From Alphaproteobacteria bacterium (lineage in GTDB: Bacteria; Pseudomonadota; Alphaproteobacteria; M2410), in assembly GCA_030614785.1 (NCBI GenBank), contig JAUWTJ010000020.1:1-54626 (forward strand): DNA of 54,626 bases, written 5' to 3'. Below are positions 16,925 to 24,831 of the stretch, piece by piece (the stretch's first letter is position 1; every line of letters begins with the position of its first letter). A model generated the notes under the pieces. It ran no database searches. It saw nothing but the letters and a program-made list of their open reading frames with translations, and was not told the origin of the DNA. The position numbers and the translations under genes were made by a program.

Positions 16925-17571
16925 GCATTAAAGACAGGCCCCCGATCGAACCCATCTTGATCACCAACCCGGTGACGGTTCATGTGCTCGGCATTTGTTC
17001 GGCACTTGCTGTGACCACCTCACTTGCCACTGCACTGGTCATGAGTGCCTCGCTGATTTTCGTTCTGAGTTTCTCCAATACGTTAATCAGCCTGATCCGC
17101 CGTCACATCCCCAACTCCGTCCGGTTGATCGTGCAGATCACCATCATTGCGTCGCTGGTCATTGTCGTTGACCAGGTCCTGCAGGCGTATTTCTTTGACA
17201 TGAGCAAACGTCTCAGCGTCTTCGTTGGCCTGATCGTGACCAACTGCATCGTGCTGGGACGGGCCGAAGCCTTCGCCATGAAAAACCCGCCCGGACCAAG
17301 CCTGCTGGATGGTATTGGCAACGGCCTGGGTTACGCCTGGATCCTGATGCTGATCGGCGCGGTGCGTGAACTGTTGGTGGCGGGCACACTGCTCGGCCGG
17401 ACCATCCTGCCTCTGGCTGATGACGGCGGCTGGTTTACACCCCTGCAATTGATGGCCCTGCCGCCTGGTGCATTCTTTCTGCTCGCAATGCTGATCTGGG
17501 CGGTGCGCTCCCTGCGACCTGAGCAACGCGAAGTGTTACCCGGCACCAGTGATGAGGAGAGTGCCTCATGA
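16921..17571 (+). CDS. nqrD: Na+-NQR subunit D
   Basis: A 216-residue integral membrane subunit with six predicted helices. Cys26 (LGICSALAV) and Cys109 ([15 protein letters not shown]) match the positions of the NqrD cysteines (29 and 112 in Vibrio cholerae) that, with NqrE, hold an intramembrane 2Fe-2S cluster. [17 protein letters not shown] and IGAVRELL are conserved. Coupled by ATGA to genes on both sides. All expected cluster ligands are present, so electron transfer across the membrane through D/E should be intact. Confidence 0.94.
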   Translation: MSIKDRPPIEPILITNPVTVHVLGICSALAVTTSLATALVMSASLIFVLSFSNTLISLIRRHIPNSVRLIVQITIIASLVIVVDQVLQAYFFDMSKRLSVFVGLIVTNCIVLGRAEAFAMKNPPGPSLLDGIGNGLGYAWILMLIGAVRELLVAGTLLGRTILPLADDGGWFTPLQLMALPPGAFFLLAMLIWAVRSLRPEQREVLPGTSDEESAS

Positions 17572-18170
17572 GTGAATTGCTGCTCAATGCTATCTTCAGC
17601 GAAAATCTGGCTCTGGCCTATTTCCTCGGCATGTGCACGTTCCTTGCCGTATCCCGGCATTTCGAAACTGCATTCGGGTTGGGTCTCGCAGTGATCGCGG
17701 TTGAAACCATCACCGTCCCCATCAACAACCTGATCTTCAACGGCCTGCTGGCCGACGGGGCGCTGGCGTGGGCTGGTCTGGGGGATGTGGATTTGGGATT
17801 TCTGACGCTGATCGCTTCCATTGGCGTAATCGCTGCTACAGTGCAAATCCTCGAAATGATACTCGATCGATTTTTCCCCGAGCTCTATCGGGCGCTTGGT
17901 ATTTTCTTGCCGCTGATCACGGTGAATTGCGCCATTCTCGGCGCCAGCCTCTTCATGGTTGAGCGGCACTATACGTTTTCTGAAAGCATCGTATACGGAT
18001 TCGGTTCAGGGCTCGGCTGGGCGCTTGCCATCTGGGCGCTGGCAGCGTTGCGCGAGCGCGTCGATGAAACTCTGGTGCCCGAGGGCCTGCGCGGGCTCGG
18101 GCTAGCCTTTATCCTGACGGGTCTGATGTCCATGGGCTTTGCCGTCTTCGGCGGGCTGGAGTTCGGGTGA
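17568..18170 (+). CDS. nqrE: Na+-NQR subunit E
   Basis: A 200-residue, six-helix membrane subunit homologous to NqrD with inverted topology. Cys23 ([10 protein letters not shown]) and Cys121 ([14 protein letters not shown]) correspond to the Fe-S ligands of Nqr[13 protein letters not shown] and [11 protein letters not shown] are conserved family segments. It starts in the nqrD stop (ATGA), and nqrF begins 7 nt after its stop. Nothing suggests decay. Confidence 0.95.
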   Translation: MSELLLNAIFSENLALAYFLGMCTFLAVSRHFETAFGLGLAVIAVETITVPINNLIFNGLLADGALAWAGLGDVDLGFLTLIASIGVIAATVQILEMILDRFFPELYRALGIFLPLITVNCAILGASLFMVERHYTFSESIVYGFGSGLGWALAIWALAALRERVDETLVPEGLRGLGLAFILTGLMSMGFAVFGGLEFG

Positions 18171-18177
18171 GGCGACT

Positions 18178-19404
18178 ATGATCGAAATCCTTCTTGCCAG
18201 TGCTATCTTTACGGGACTGATCATGGTCCTGGCGTTGATCGTGCTGATCGCCCGCTCGGTTCTTCGAGAAAAGGGGGTCGCACGACTGACTGTGAACGGC
18301 GAGCGGGTGATTATGGCTGAGCCTGGTGAAAAGCTGCTCCACGCGCTGGATGAAGGGGGCGTCTATCTGCCGACATCGTGCGGCGGCGTCGGCACCTGCG
18401 GCCTGTGCCGGGTTCAAATTTCAGGTCCCGGCCCGGTTGATACCGTCTGGCCGATTGAGTGCGACCAGCTGGGCGAAGATGAAATTGCCAAAGGCTTCCG
18501 CCTCGCCTGCCAGACAGTGGTGCGCGGCGATCTGGATTTGACGATTTCACCGGAACTGCTTGGTGCGAAAAGCTGGCAATGCTCCGTCAGCGAAGCCCGC
18601 ACACTGGCCCCGTTGATCAAGGAAATCACACTCGATCTGCCCGAGGGGGAATGTCTCGCATTTCCAGCAGGTTGCTACGTGCTTCTGACCGCACCACCCT
18701 TCAAGTTGTCGTACTCGGACATCAAAATTGCACCCGAATATGAAGCGGACTGGAACCACATGGGTCTTCGGCAGCTTGCAGTCACAAACGACACAGAACA
18801 GACCCGCGCATATTCTCTGGTCAATCGTCCCGGCGATGCGGACAAGCTTGTCCTCAACATTCGCCTCGCCCTGCCGCCAACCGCCAGCCCGGATGCACCG
18901 CCCGGGGTGGTTTCTTCATATCTGTTTGGACTCGGCGTGGGCGACATGGTCCGGGCGTCCGGCCCGTATGGAAATTTCTTTGTGCAGGCCACAAACTGCG
19001 AAATGATTTTCATCGGCGGCGGGGTCGGCATGGCGCCGCTTTATGCTCATGTTTACGATCAGCTCGAGCGTGTGAAAACTCGGCGAACCATCAGTTACTG
19101 GTATGGCGCACGAGGCCTTGCGGACCTTTATTACGCCGATGAAATGGAAAATCTGGCGCAGGACCATGACAACTTTTCCTGGCATGTGGTACTATCGGAC
19201 CCGGCACCGGATAGGACCTGGGCGGGTGAGCGAGGATTTGTCCACGAAATCGTCTACGACAAATATCTCAGCACCCACCCGGATCCGCAAAATTGCGAGT
19301 ATTACCTGTGCGGACCGCCGCTGATGATCGAGGCCGTGCAGAGCGTGTTAGACAAACTGGGCGTGCCGCCCGCGAAAATATTCTTTGATGATTTTGGGGA
19401 CTGA
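18178..19404 (+). CDS. nqrF: Na+-NQR subunit F, NADH-oxidising flavoprotein
   Basis: A 408-residue subunit, full length. One N-terminal membrane helix (about 5-28) is followed by a ferredoxin-like domain with 2Fe-2S ligands Cys68, Cys74, Cys77 and Cys111. The FAD domain shows RAYSLVNRPGD, and the NADH domain shows FIGGGVGMAPLYAH and YYLCGPPLMIEAV, ending in IFFDDFGD as in known NqrF. It accepts hydride from NADH and passes single electrons inward. The start at 18178 is preferred to the frame opening at 18139, which lies inside nqrE. This subunit identifies the operon as NQR rather than RNF, since RNF lacks NqrF. Confidence 0.95.
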   Translation: MIEILLASAIFTGLIMVLALIVLIARSVLREKGVARLTVNGERVIMAEPGEKLLHALDEGGVYLPTSCGGVGTCGLCRVQISGPGPVDTVWPIECDQLGEDEIAKGFRLACQTVVRGDLDLTISPELLGAKSWQCSVSEARTLAPLIKEITLDLPEGECLAFPAGCYVLLTAPPFKLSYSDIKIAPEYEADWNHMGLRQLAVTNDTEQTRAYSLVNRPGDADKLVLNIRLALPPTASPDAPPGVVSSYLFGLGVGDMVRASGPYGNFFVQATNCEMIFIGGGVGMAPLYAHVYDQLERVKTRRTISYWYGARGLADLYYADEMENLAQDHDNFSWHVVLSDPAPDRTWAGERGFVHEIVYDKYLSTHPDPQNCEYYLCGPPLMIEAVQSVLDKLGVPPAKIFFDDFGD

Positions 19405-20373
19405 ATGCTCATTTCTCGAAGACAGGTTCTGAAGTTCACCACTGGCGCGGCCTTCATGGCCGGGCTCCCGGCCTTGGCTCAGCCGGGCAGCGTGCGCGTT
19501 GAGACTGGTCCCGCCTTTGGTTCTGCGTGGCGGCTCGTCCTGCCCGATACGAGAGAGGCTGATCTTGCTCGCAGTCGTGTCAAAGCCATCGTGGCGCGGA
19601 TTGACGCGCTCATGTCTCCTTTCCGTTCAGATTCGGAAGTCGCGCGCTTCAACGATGGTCGCGGACACGGGATCACTGTTTCAGACGAAACCCGCGGCGT
19701 TGTCACCGCCGCCCTTGAACTGGCCAGAGCCAGCGACGGCGCTTTCGATCCAACCAGCGCGCCCATGGGACGGCGCTTTGGGTTCGGCTCGACGCGTATT
19801 GGCGCGGCCCGCCCGGCCGGTCATTTCGCGGACCTGCATCTGGTCGAAAATGAACTGCAGTCCGCGCGCCCGGGACTGACCCTTGATCTGTGCGCCATGG
19901 CCAAGGGCTATGCGATGGATGAAATTGTCGCCGCGCTGGACGGACTGGATTTCCTCATCGAGATGGGCGGCGAGATTGCGGCGCGCGGTCGCTATCCCGG
20001 CGGGCGGCGCTGGCGGATGGGTATTGAGCGCCCCGGCAGCCGTGCCCTGCAACGGGTCTTCGAGGCCGATGGCCGCGCGCTGGCGACATCCGGTGACGCG
20101 GCTCAGGGCTATACCGTCGGCGGACAGCACTATGGCCACGTAGTTGATCCACAGACCGGCAAACCCGTCTTCAACGGTGTCGCCTCGGTCAGCGTGCTGG
20201 CGCAAACCGGCCAGCTTGCCGACGGTCTGGCAACGGCGGCCATGGTGCTGGGGCCGGAAGGAGCGCGCGACCTGCTGGCCAGTTACGACGCCAGCGCGCT
20301 GTTTCTGATGCGCCGATCAGGCGGTCTGGAAGAAGTGGACGTTGCAGGTTTTACAAGGGGGCAGTCTCTATGA
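19405..20373 (+). CDS. apbE: FAD:protein FMN transferase (ApbE)
   Basis: ApbE attaches FMN from FAD to threonine in SGAT-type motifs of NqrB, NqrC, RnfD and RnfG on the periplasmic side. The N-terminus MLISRRQVLKFTTGAAFMAG is a twin-arginine-like signal. The core GAFDPTSAPMG, LTLDLCAMAKGYAMDEI, LIEMGGEIAARG, ALATSGDAAQ and YGHVVDPQTGKPV follows the family, including the metal-binding Asp/Thr end motif (GLATAAMVLG). It is 322 residues long. It begins directly after the nqrF stop (TGAATG). In this operon its only visible target is NqrC Thr214, because the NqrB-like protein has no SGAT site. Confidence 0.94.
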   Translation: MLISRRQVLKFTTGAAFMAGLPALAQPGSVRVETGPAFGSAWRLVLPDTREADLARSRVKAIVARIDALMSPFRSDSEVARFNDGRGHGITVSDETRGVVTAALELARASDGAFDPTSAPMGRRFGFGSTRIGAARPAGHFADLHLVENELQSARPGLTLDLCAMAKGYAMDEIVAALDGLDFLIEMGGEIAARGRYPGGRRWRMGIERPGSRALQRVFEADGRALATSGDAAQGYTVGGQHYGHVVDPQTGKPVFNGVASVSVLAQTGQLADGLATAAMVLGPEGARDLLASYDASALFLMRRSGGLEEVDVAGFTRGQSL

Positions 20374-20525
20374 TCTCGTTTGTTCTCGGCTTTCTCATCA
20401 TCGCCCTGGCCATGGCCGGTCTGGGCCTCGGCACCATGCTCGGTCGCGGGCCGCTGCGCGGATCATGCGGCGGCGACACTGTGATCAGCGTGTGCCCGAT
20501 CTGCACACAAAAGGATGAACGATGA
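20370..20525 (+). CDS. nqrM: NqrM-like NQR maturation protein (short Cys-rich)
   Basis: A 51-residue product starting in the apbE stop (ATGA). It has one N-terminal membrane helix (ISFVLGFLIIALAMAGLGLG), then RGPLRGSCGG and CPIC, giving three cysteines. This matches NqrM (DUF539), needed to assemble the NqrD/E iron centre in known Na+-NQR systems, although the Cys-rich tail is shorter than usual (NqrM is about 70 residues). Its stop overlaps the start of the next CBS gene. Position, helix and the G-S-C-G-G motif make the call secure; the reduced tail is worth noting given the other reductions in this complex. Confidence 0.85.
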   Translation: MISFVLGFLIIALAMAGLGLGTMLGRGPLRGSCGGDTVISVCPICTQKDER

Positions 20526-20911
20526 CACGCACCGTTGCCGACATCATGGCTACTGAACTGATGACCTTTTCGCCGGACACCATCATCCACAAGGCCATTC
20601 AGGTCTTGCTGGATCAGCGTCTGTCCGGCGCGCCGGTGGTCGACGACACCTGTGAGCTGATTGGCATGCTGTCAAAAAAGGATTGCCTCAAAGTCGTATT
20701 AAGTTCCAGCTATTATCAGGATTGGGGCGGAACAGTGCGCGACTATATGAGTCCGGATGTATCGACAATTGATGCGGATACTGATCTTGTAAGTGCTGCC
20801 GAGTTCTTTCTCAACAGCACGTTCCGGCGGTTTCCGGTCTTGCGTGATGGCCGGCTCGTCGGCCAGATCAGCCGGCACGATGTCCTGCGGGCCCTGATTG
20901 AAGGTGGATGA
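20522..20911 (+). CDS. CBS-pair protein encoded in the NQR-like operon
   Basis: A 129-residue protein made of two CBS motifs: ADIMATELMTFSPDTIIHKA with LSGAPVVDDTCELIGMLSKK, and VRDYMSPDVSTIDADTDLVS with FRRFPVLRDGRLVGQISRHD. It overlaps nqrM by ATGA, so it is made together with the complex. CBS pairs bind adenine nucleotides, and a regulatory role on the respiratory complex in response to energy charge is a reasonable inference. It is not a usual member of nqr operons as far as I know. Confidence 0.9.
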   Translation: MTRTVADIMATELMTFSPDTIIHKAIQVLLDQRLSGAPVVDDTCELIGMLSKKDCLKVVLSSSYYQDWGGTVRDYMSPDVSTIDADTDLVSAAEFFLNSTFRRFPVLRDGRLVGQISRHDVLRALIEGG

Positions 20912-20999
20912 CCCGGGGCAGGCAGGCATCTCCATGCGTCAATTCGCCAGGCGGAAAGATGGCAACGCGCAGCCGGTGCCAAAACACCTTCGGGATGCT

Positions 21000-21299
21000 C
21001 TACTTGCACCTGAATTTCATTGAACGATTCTTCTTTGCCTTGGCGACCCGATGGCTCTTACTGGCCGATACTGTCACGCCGCCATCACCGGTAAGGCTTA
21101 TGACAATGTACTCTTTAACTCCGCAGCGGTCGGCCGCCCTCCGGTGACAATGATCCCACGTGTGTCCGCGCCCGCTGCAATTGATGCTATAAGCAGGCTG
21201 GCGATGGCGGTCACGATATGATTCCCAACGAACCCCCAATGCCGTACCACATCCCGATAGCGGCAAGATTAGGGCAATAGCCACAAGCAAACGGTACAT
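21000..21299 (-). CDS. Small putative lipoprotein
   Basis: A 99-residue protein. MYRLLVAIALILPLSGCGTA is a lipoprotein signal with lipobox LSGC, so it is likely anchored to a membrane. The mature part has three further cysteine-bearing segments (INCSGRGHTWDHCHRRAADRCG), a pattern seen in small lipoproteins with a Cys-x-Glu/His helix, followed by a basic tail (KSHRVAKAKKNRS). The start at 21299 is fixed by AGGAGGTGGGTC directly upstream; the longer frame to 21374 is rejected. Function unknown. Confidence 0.72.
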   Translation of the reverse strand: MYRLLVAIALILPLSGCGTALGVRWESYRDRHRQPAYSINCSGRGHTWDHCHRRAADRCGVKEYIVISLTGDGGVTVSASKSHRVAKAKKNRSMKFRCK

Positions 21300-21442
21300 G
21301 ACCCACCTCCTGTGTGTTCTGCGTTCTCGAGAATACTGTTTGGGCATCTCGTCGCTTTGAAACTTGTTATGCAAGCATTTATACTGTCAGCAACCTCTAC
21401 CGTTTGCATCACAGTGGGTCGTCGTCTGTGAAACAGGCTACG

Positions 21443-21562
21443 CAGAACAACAATTAGAGCAGCCAGCACCCAATGCGCAATGCGCACAAGGAGGTCCCAT
21501 ACGAGAACCTGGAGTGAGCTGCTGCCTTTGTGATCGCTGGCCCTGTTCAAATTTGCGGACAT
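21443..21562 (-). pseudogene. Remnant of a cytochrome b561-type gene (5' end only)
   Basis: The minus-strand ATG at 21562 follows GGGGAG. About 25 residues after it, LQVLVWDLLVRIAHWVLAAL matches the first helix of cytochrome b561 / Ni-Fe-hydrogenase-type b subunits, where the R-x-x-HW histidine ligates heme. The frame then drifts into unrelated sequence (HRRRPTVMQ), so only the first about 40 codons survive. An FNR-type box lies 62 bp upstream, as expected for the original promoter. Short length limits certainty. Confidence 0.55.
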
Positions 21563-21623
21563 GGCTACTCCCCGACACGTCGTCAGATCGTAAATGAAAG
21601 TACCCTTGGCACGGATGACTGGC

Positions 21624-21639
21624 ATTGATCCTGATCAAT
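21624..21639. promoter_or_regulatory. FNR/FixK-type box (ATTGATCCTGATCAAT)
   Basis: A full TTGAT-N4-ATCAA match with additional A/T symmetry. The centre is about 70 nt upstream of the ATG of the cytochrome b561 remnant at 21562. No intact gene is in a position to use it, so it looks like a relic promoter. Confidence 0.6.
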
Positions 21640-21875
21640 GGTATCTGACTGTTCGGTTGATTTTCGGTTCCGCTTCGGAGCGATCTCGGTTATTCCAGGC
21701 TATGCTGGAAGCAGTCCGCTGTTGCCGGCAAAGCAGACGATTGCAGCTTTGAGGTCTGTTTTCCCCTTGATAACGAACGTGGTGACCGTGTTCCGAAGCA
21801 GGCTGTTGTTGGCCAAGAGCCGAAGTATGAGAACAAGGTGGCGATCTTCTGATCACCACCTCAAGGCCTCGTGGA

Positions 21876-22433
21876 TCAGGATGGAACTTCAACCAGGCGG
21901 CCCGTTTTACAGTCGTATATGTAACCGTGCACCGGAATATAATCCGGAACGAGGGGATGCCTCCTGATGCGATCAACATCGCTTTTCACGCTCTCTTCCT
22001 GATCAAGGATAGTCAGCCAATCGATATTGTCCCCCTCGTGCGATCCAGGTCCAGCCCCGGTATCATGCCATCCGTTCTCATCCACGGTTGCCGTGTCAAG
22101 ACTGTTGGCGAGAAGATTGCAAATGATCTCGTTGGTGAAAGTCTCCATTCCGCAGTCGGTATGGTGGATCACAAACCACTCATTGGTTCCAAGCAGCTTG
22201 TGGGAGATTACAAGTGAGCGGATGGCATCATCGCTCGCTCTGCCCCCGGCGTTGCGGATGACATGGGCGTCCCCTTCGGCCAGTCCGGCATATTTGGCCG
22301 GGTCGAGACGAGCATCCATGCAGGTGAGGATTGCAAAACCTCGTGCCGGTGGCATCGGCAGGTTGGCCTTATCTCCGAAATCGCTTGCATAAGCAATATT
22401 TGCGGCGAGCACTTCTCCCAAGATATTAGTCAT
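21876..22433 (-). CDS. Beta-class carbonic anhydrase
   Basis: Interconverts CO2 and bicarbonate. In the 185-residue product the zinc ligands are Cys38, His91 and Cys94 ([10 protein letters not shown] and [11 protein letters not shown]), with the Asp40-Arg42 dyad that controls the active site. [20 protein letters not shown] is the conserved family segment. ATG 22433 (MTNILG) is preferred to 22457 because GGAAGGAAA lies just upstream. The protein has no signal peptide. There is no bicarbonate-transporter or purine gene next to it. Confidence 0.92.
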   Translation of the reverse strand: MTNILGEVLAANIAYASDFGDKANLPMPPARGFAILTCMDARLDPAKYAGLAEGDAHVIRNAGGRASDDAIRSLVISHKLLGTNEWFVIHHTDCGMETFTNEIICNLLANSLDTATVDENGWHDTGAGPGSHEGDNIDWLTILDQEESVKSDVDRIRRHPLVPDYIPVHGYIYDCKTGRLVEVPS

Positions 22434-22766
22434 GGCGTTTCCTTCCATTGATGACATATTGGCAGACTACCGGAGACTAGCCCCATTCAATGCTAGACGT
22501 CTACGTTCTCCGAGTTTCAGCCCCAAAGTTGCCTCCCGCCGCGCCGGGTCAATATGAACCTTCCCGAGCGATGCCGAAAGAGGTCTGCTGTTGCGCGAAG
22601 ACCAGGCACACGCGGCGGCGAACTTACATTCATAGTGCAGTGCGGTCGCAAGAAAGTAGAAGAAAGCTCAGTCTTTCTTTTACCCCTGCGACAAAATGGC
22701 GCTCTGTAATCTTGTCCCGGCGGACAAATATCCGAAGCAGTTGCATGCAAAGACTGGAGGCGAGCC
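22434..22766. other. Divergent intergenic region without a gene
   Basis: About 330 bp between the carbonic anhydrase (minus) and GST (plus) starts. It should hold both promoters. No palindromic operator, FNR-type site, RNA gene or recognisable coding sequence was found. Confidence 0.45.
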
Positions 22767-23486
22767 ATGAAAGTCGTGAGCTTCAAGGTCTGTCCGTTTG
22801 TGCAGAGAGTGACAACGCTTCTCGAACTCAAAGAGGAGCCTTATGCCATTGAGTATATTGATTTGTCGAGTAAACCTCAGTGGTTTCTGAATATCTCGCC
22901 GCACGGGCAAGTGCCGATACTAATCCTTGATGAAGGGCCTGTTCTTTTCGAATCCGATGCCATCGCCGAATATATCGACGAGGCAAGGGCACCGCCTGTG
23001 AGCAGGGTTGACCTTGTTCAAAAGGCGCAAGATCGAGCGTGGTCGTCCCTCGCTGCGAGGAACTACCTTGTTCAGTGCGGCGCTCAGCGCAGCCCTGATG
23101 AGGATACTCTTGCTGAGCGTCGTGCCGTGCTTTCCACGGCGCTTGAAAAAGTCGAGAAGCAATTGAGTGGCAGGCCGTTTTTTAACGGCGATGCCGTTGG
23201 CATGGTTGATGTCGCCTGGATTCCGATCTTGCACCGCGCGTCAATCATCGAGCGATATTCAGGGTTCGACTTCATCGACGGCTTCCCGAAGATGAAACGC
23301 TGGCAGCACGTCTTGCTAGCGACAGGTCTGGCGGAAAGATCGGTAGCTGAAGATTTTGAGGAACGGTTTGCGGCCTTCTATCTGTCGGAGGCCAGCTATC
23401 TCGGACGGCTCACTAAAGAGCGTCGCGGGTCCGCGTGCACCGGTTCGCCGGAGTGTTGCCTTGAGGATATGACTTGCTGCGCGTGA
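22767..23486 (+). CDS. Glutathione S-transferase family protein with Cys-rich C-terminal tail
   Basis: The thioredoxin-like N-terminal domain has FKVCPFVQRVTTLLELKE (a CPF active-site type as in omega/beta-like GSTs) and the glutathione-binding SPHGQVPILILDEGPVLFES. The helical domain follows, with a motif around RPFFNGDAVGMVDVAWIPIL. The protein is 239 residues. The last about 15 residues carry five cysteines (ACTGSPECCLEDMTCCA), which is unusual for GSTs and may bind metal. The ATP-grasp gene follows after a short gap, and GST, ligase and hydrolase probably form one transcript. Whether it acts on glutathione or another thiol is not known. Confidence 0.88.
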   Translation: MKVVSFKVCPFVQRVTTLLELKEEPYAIEYIDLSSKPQWFLNISPHGQVPILILDEGPVLFESDAIAEYIDEARAPPVSRVDLVQKAQDRAWSSLAARNYLVQCGAQRSPDEDTLAERRAVLSTALEKVEKQLSGRPFFNGDAVGMVDVAWIPILHRASIIERYSGFDFIDGFPKMKRWQHVLLATGLAERSVAEDFEERFAAFYLSEASYLGRLTKERRGSACTGSPECCLEDMTCCA

Positions 23487-23535
23487 CCTGCGTTCTGTGT
23501 CCTGAAGAGCACTTCATATGGCGGAAGGACCGACG

Positions 23536-24831
23536 ATGACAAAGAATATCTTCGTAATTGGCCTCGAAGAGTTCAATCTTCGTCTGTTGCGGAAGGTCCG
23601 GCATGCGGAGAATTACGCGTTTCATGGCCTTCTCGACTATGAGTCGGTGGCGAAGAACCGGAAGTGCGATGTAAACACGTTGTTGGCCCGCGCCTACGAA
23701 ACTTTGGATGCCTTTCCAGGGACGATCGATGCAATCGTCGGCTACTGGGATTTTCCGACCATTCTGATGATGCCGGTCCTGCGGCGCCGTTACGGACTAA
23801 ACGGCCCCACCCTGGAAAGTGTATTGAAGTGCGAGCACAAATACTGGGCGCGGCTCCTCCAAAGGAAAGCACTGCCCGAAATCGTGCCATCCTTCGCCCT
23901 GGTAGACCCCTTCGCAACAGACGCCGCGGCCAAGCCGCCGTTGCCGTACCCTTTCTGGATCAAGCCGGTCAAGGCGCATTCCTCTATACTGGCTTTTCGT
24001 GTGCGCAATTCTCGCGATTATCGCGCCGCCCTGGAGGCAACTCGCGCCGGGATCAGCCGCTTCGCCGTGAACCTTGATCAGATCATGCAATATGCTGAGG
24101 TGCCGCCAGAGATCGCCTCTGCGGATGGCTGGAAATGTATCGCCGAAGGCGTGATTTCGGCGGGCCAGCAATGCACGTTGGAAGGTTATGTCTTCGAGGG
24201 AACGCCGGAAGTGTATGGCGTCGTCGATTCCATTCGCGGCCCCAATCGCAGCAGCCTGGAACGCTATCAGTATCCCTCCACATTGCCAAAGCGCGTGCAA
24301 CAGCGAATGGTCGATGCCGCGAAGCTGCTAATTGCACAAACCGGCCTCGACAACTCGCCATTCAATATGGAGTTCTTCTGGAATCGGCGGACCGACCGCA
24401 TCTGGGTTTTGGAGGTCAACGCCCGAATCTCGAAATCGCACAGCCCGCTGTTCGACAAGGTCGAGGGCGTGCCCCACAAGGAGGTAATGATCGACGTCGC
24501 TTTGGGGCGGCAACCTGAATATCCGCTCAACCTTGGACGGTTTAATCATGCCGCTAAATTCATGTTGCGGCGTTACGGTTATGACGACGAGAAGGTTGTG
24601 CTCAGTGCGCCTGACGCGAAGGCGGTGCGCGCTATCGAAAGCCGCTTCCCAAGCTGCGAGATTACCCTGCAGGTCCGCAAAGGGATGCGCCTGGGCGACG
24701 TCCACTTAAAGGACAGCTATAGCCACGAGCTAGCCGAAATTTTCGTCGGCGCAAACAGCCAGAACGCATTGATGCGAACAATTCGCGACATCGTTGACGA
24801 ACTCAACATCGAAATCGGAGACGCGCCATGA
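23536..24831 (+). CDS. ATP-grasp ligase of unknown substrate
   Basis: A 431-residue ATP-grasp protein. The N-terminal part (IFVIGLEEFNLRLLRKV) is a preATP-grasp-like Rossmann domain. YPFWIKPVKAHSSILAF has the nucleotide-binding lysine, TLEGYVFEG the second adenine strand, and IWVLEVNARISKSHSPLF the metal-binding Glu and Asn. The general arrangement is that of amino-acid or peptide ligases of the CPSase/BtrJ type, not glutathione synthetase. Start 23536 is chosen over 23518 because GGAAGGAC lies 7 nt upstream. Its stop overlaps the start of the CocE-like hydrolase (ATGA), so the two are co-translated. No carrier-protein or NRPS gene is nearby. The product cannot be read from sequence. Confidence 0.82.
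   Translation: MTKNIFVIGLEEFNLRLLRKVRHAENYAFHGLLDYESVAKNRKCDVNTLLARAYETLDAFPGTIDAIVGYWDFPTILMMPVLRRRYGLNGPTLESVLKCEHKYWARLLQRKALPEIVPSFALVDPFATDAAAKPPLPYPFWIKPVKAHSSILAFRVRNSRDYRAALEATRAGISRFAVNLDQIMQYAEVPPEIASADGWKCIAEGVISAGQQCTLEGYVFEGTPEVYGVVDSIRGPNRSSLERYQYPSTLPKRVQQRMVDAAKLLIAQTGLDNSPFNMEFFWNRRTDRIWVLEVNARISKSHSPLFDKVEGVPHKEVMIDVALGRQPEYPLNLGRFNHAAKFMLRRYGYDDEKVVLSAPDAKAVRAIESRFPSCEITLQVRKGMRLGDVHLKDSYSHELAEIFVGANSQNALMRTIRDIVDELNIEIGDAP

Noticed and set aside
23797-24300. Long minus-strand frame opposite the ATP-grasp gene
   Set aside because: It is the antisense shadow of a clearly coding plus-strand gene and has no domain signature.
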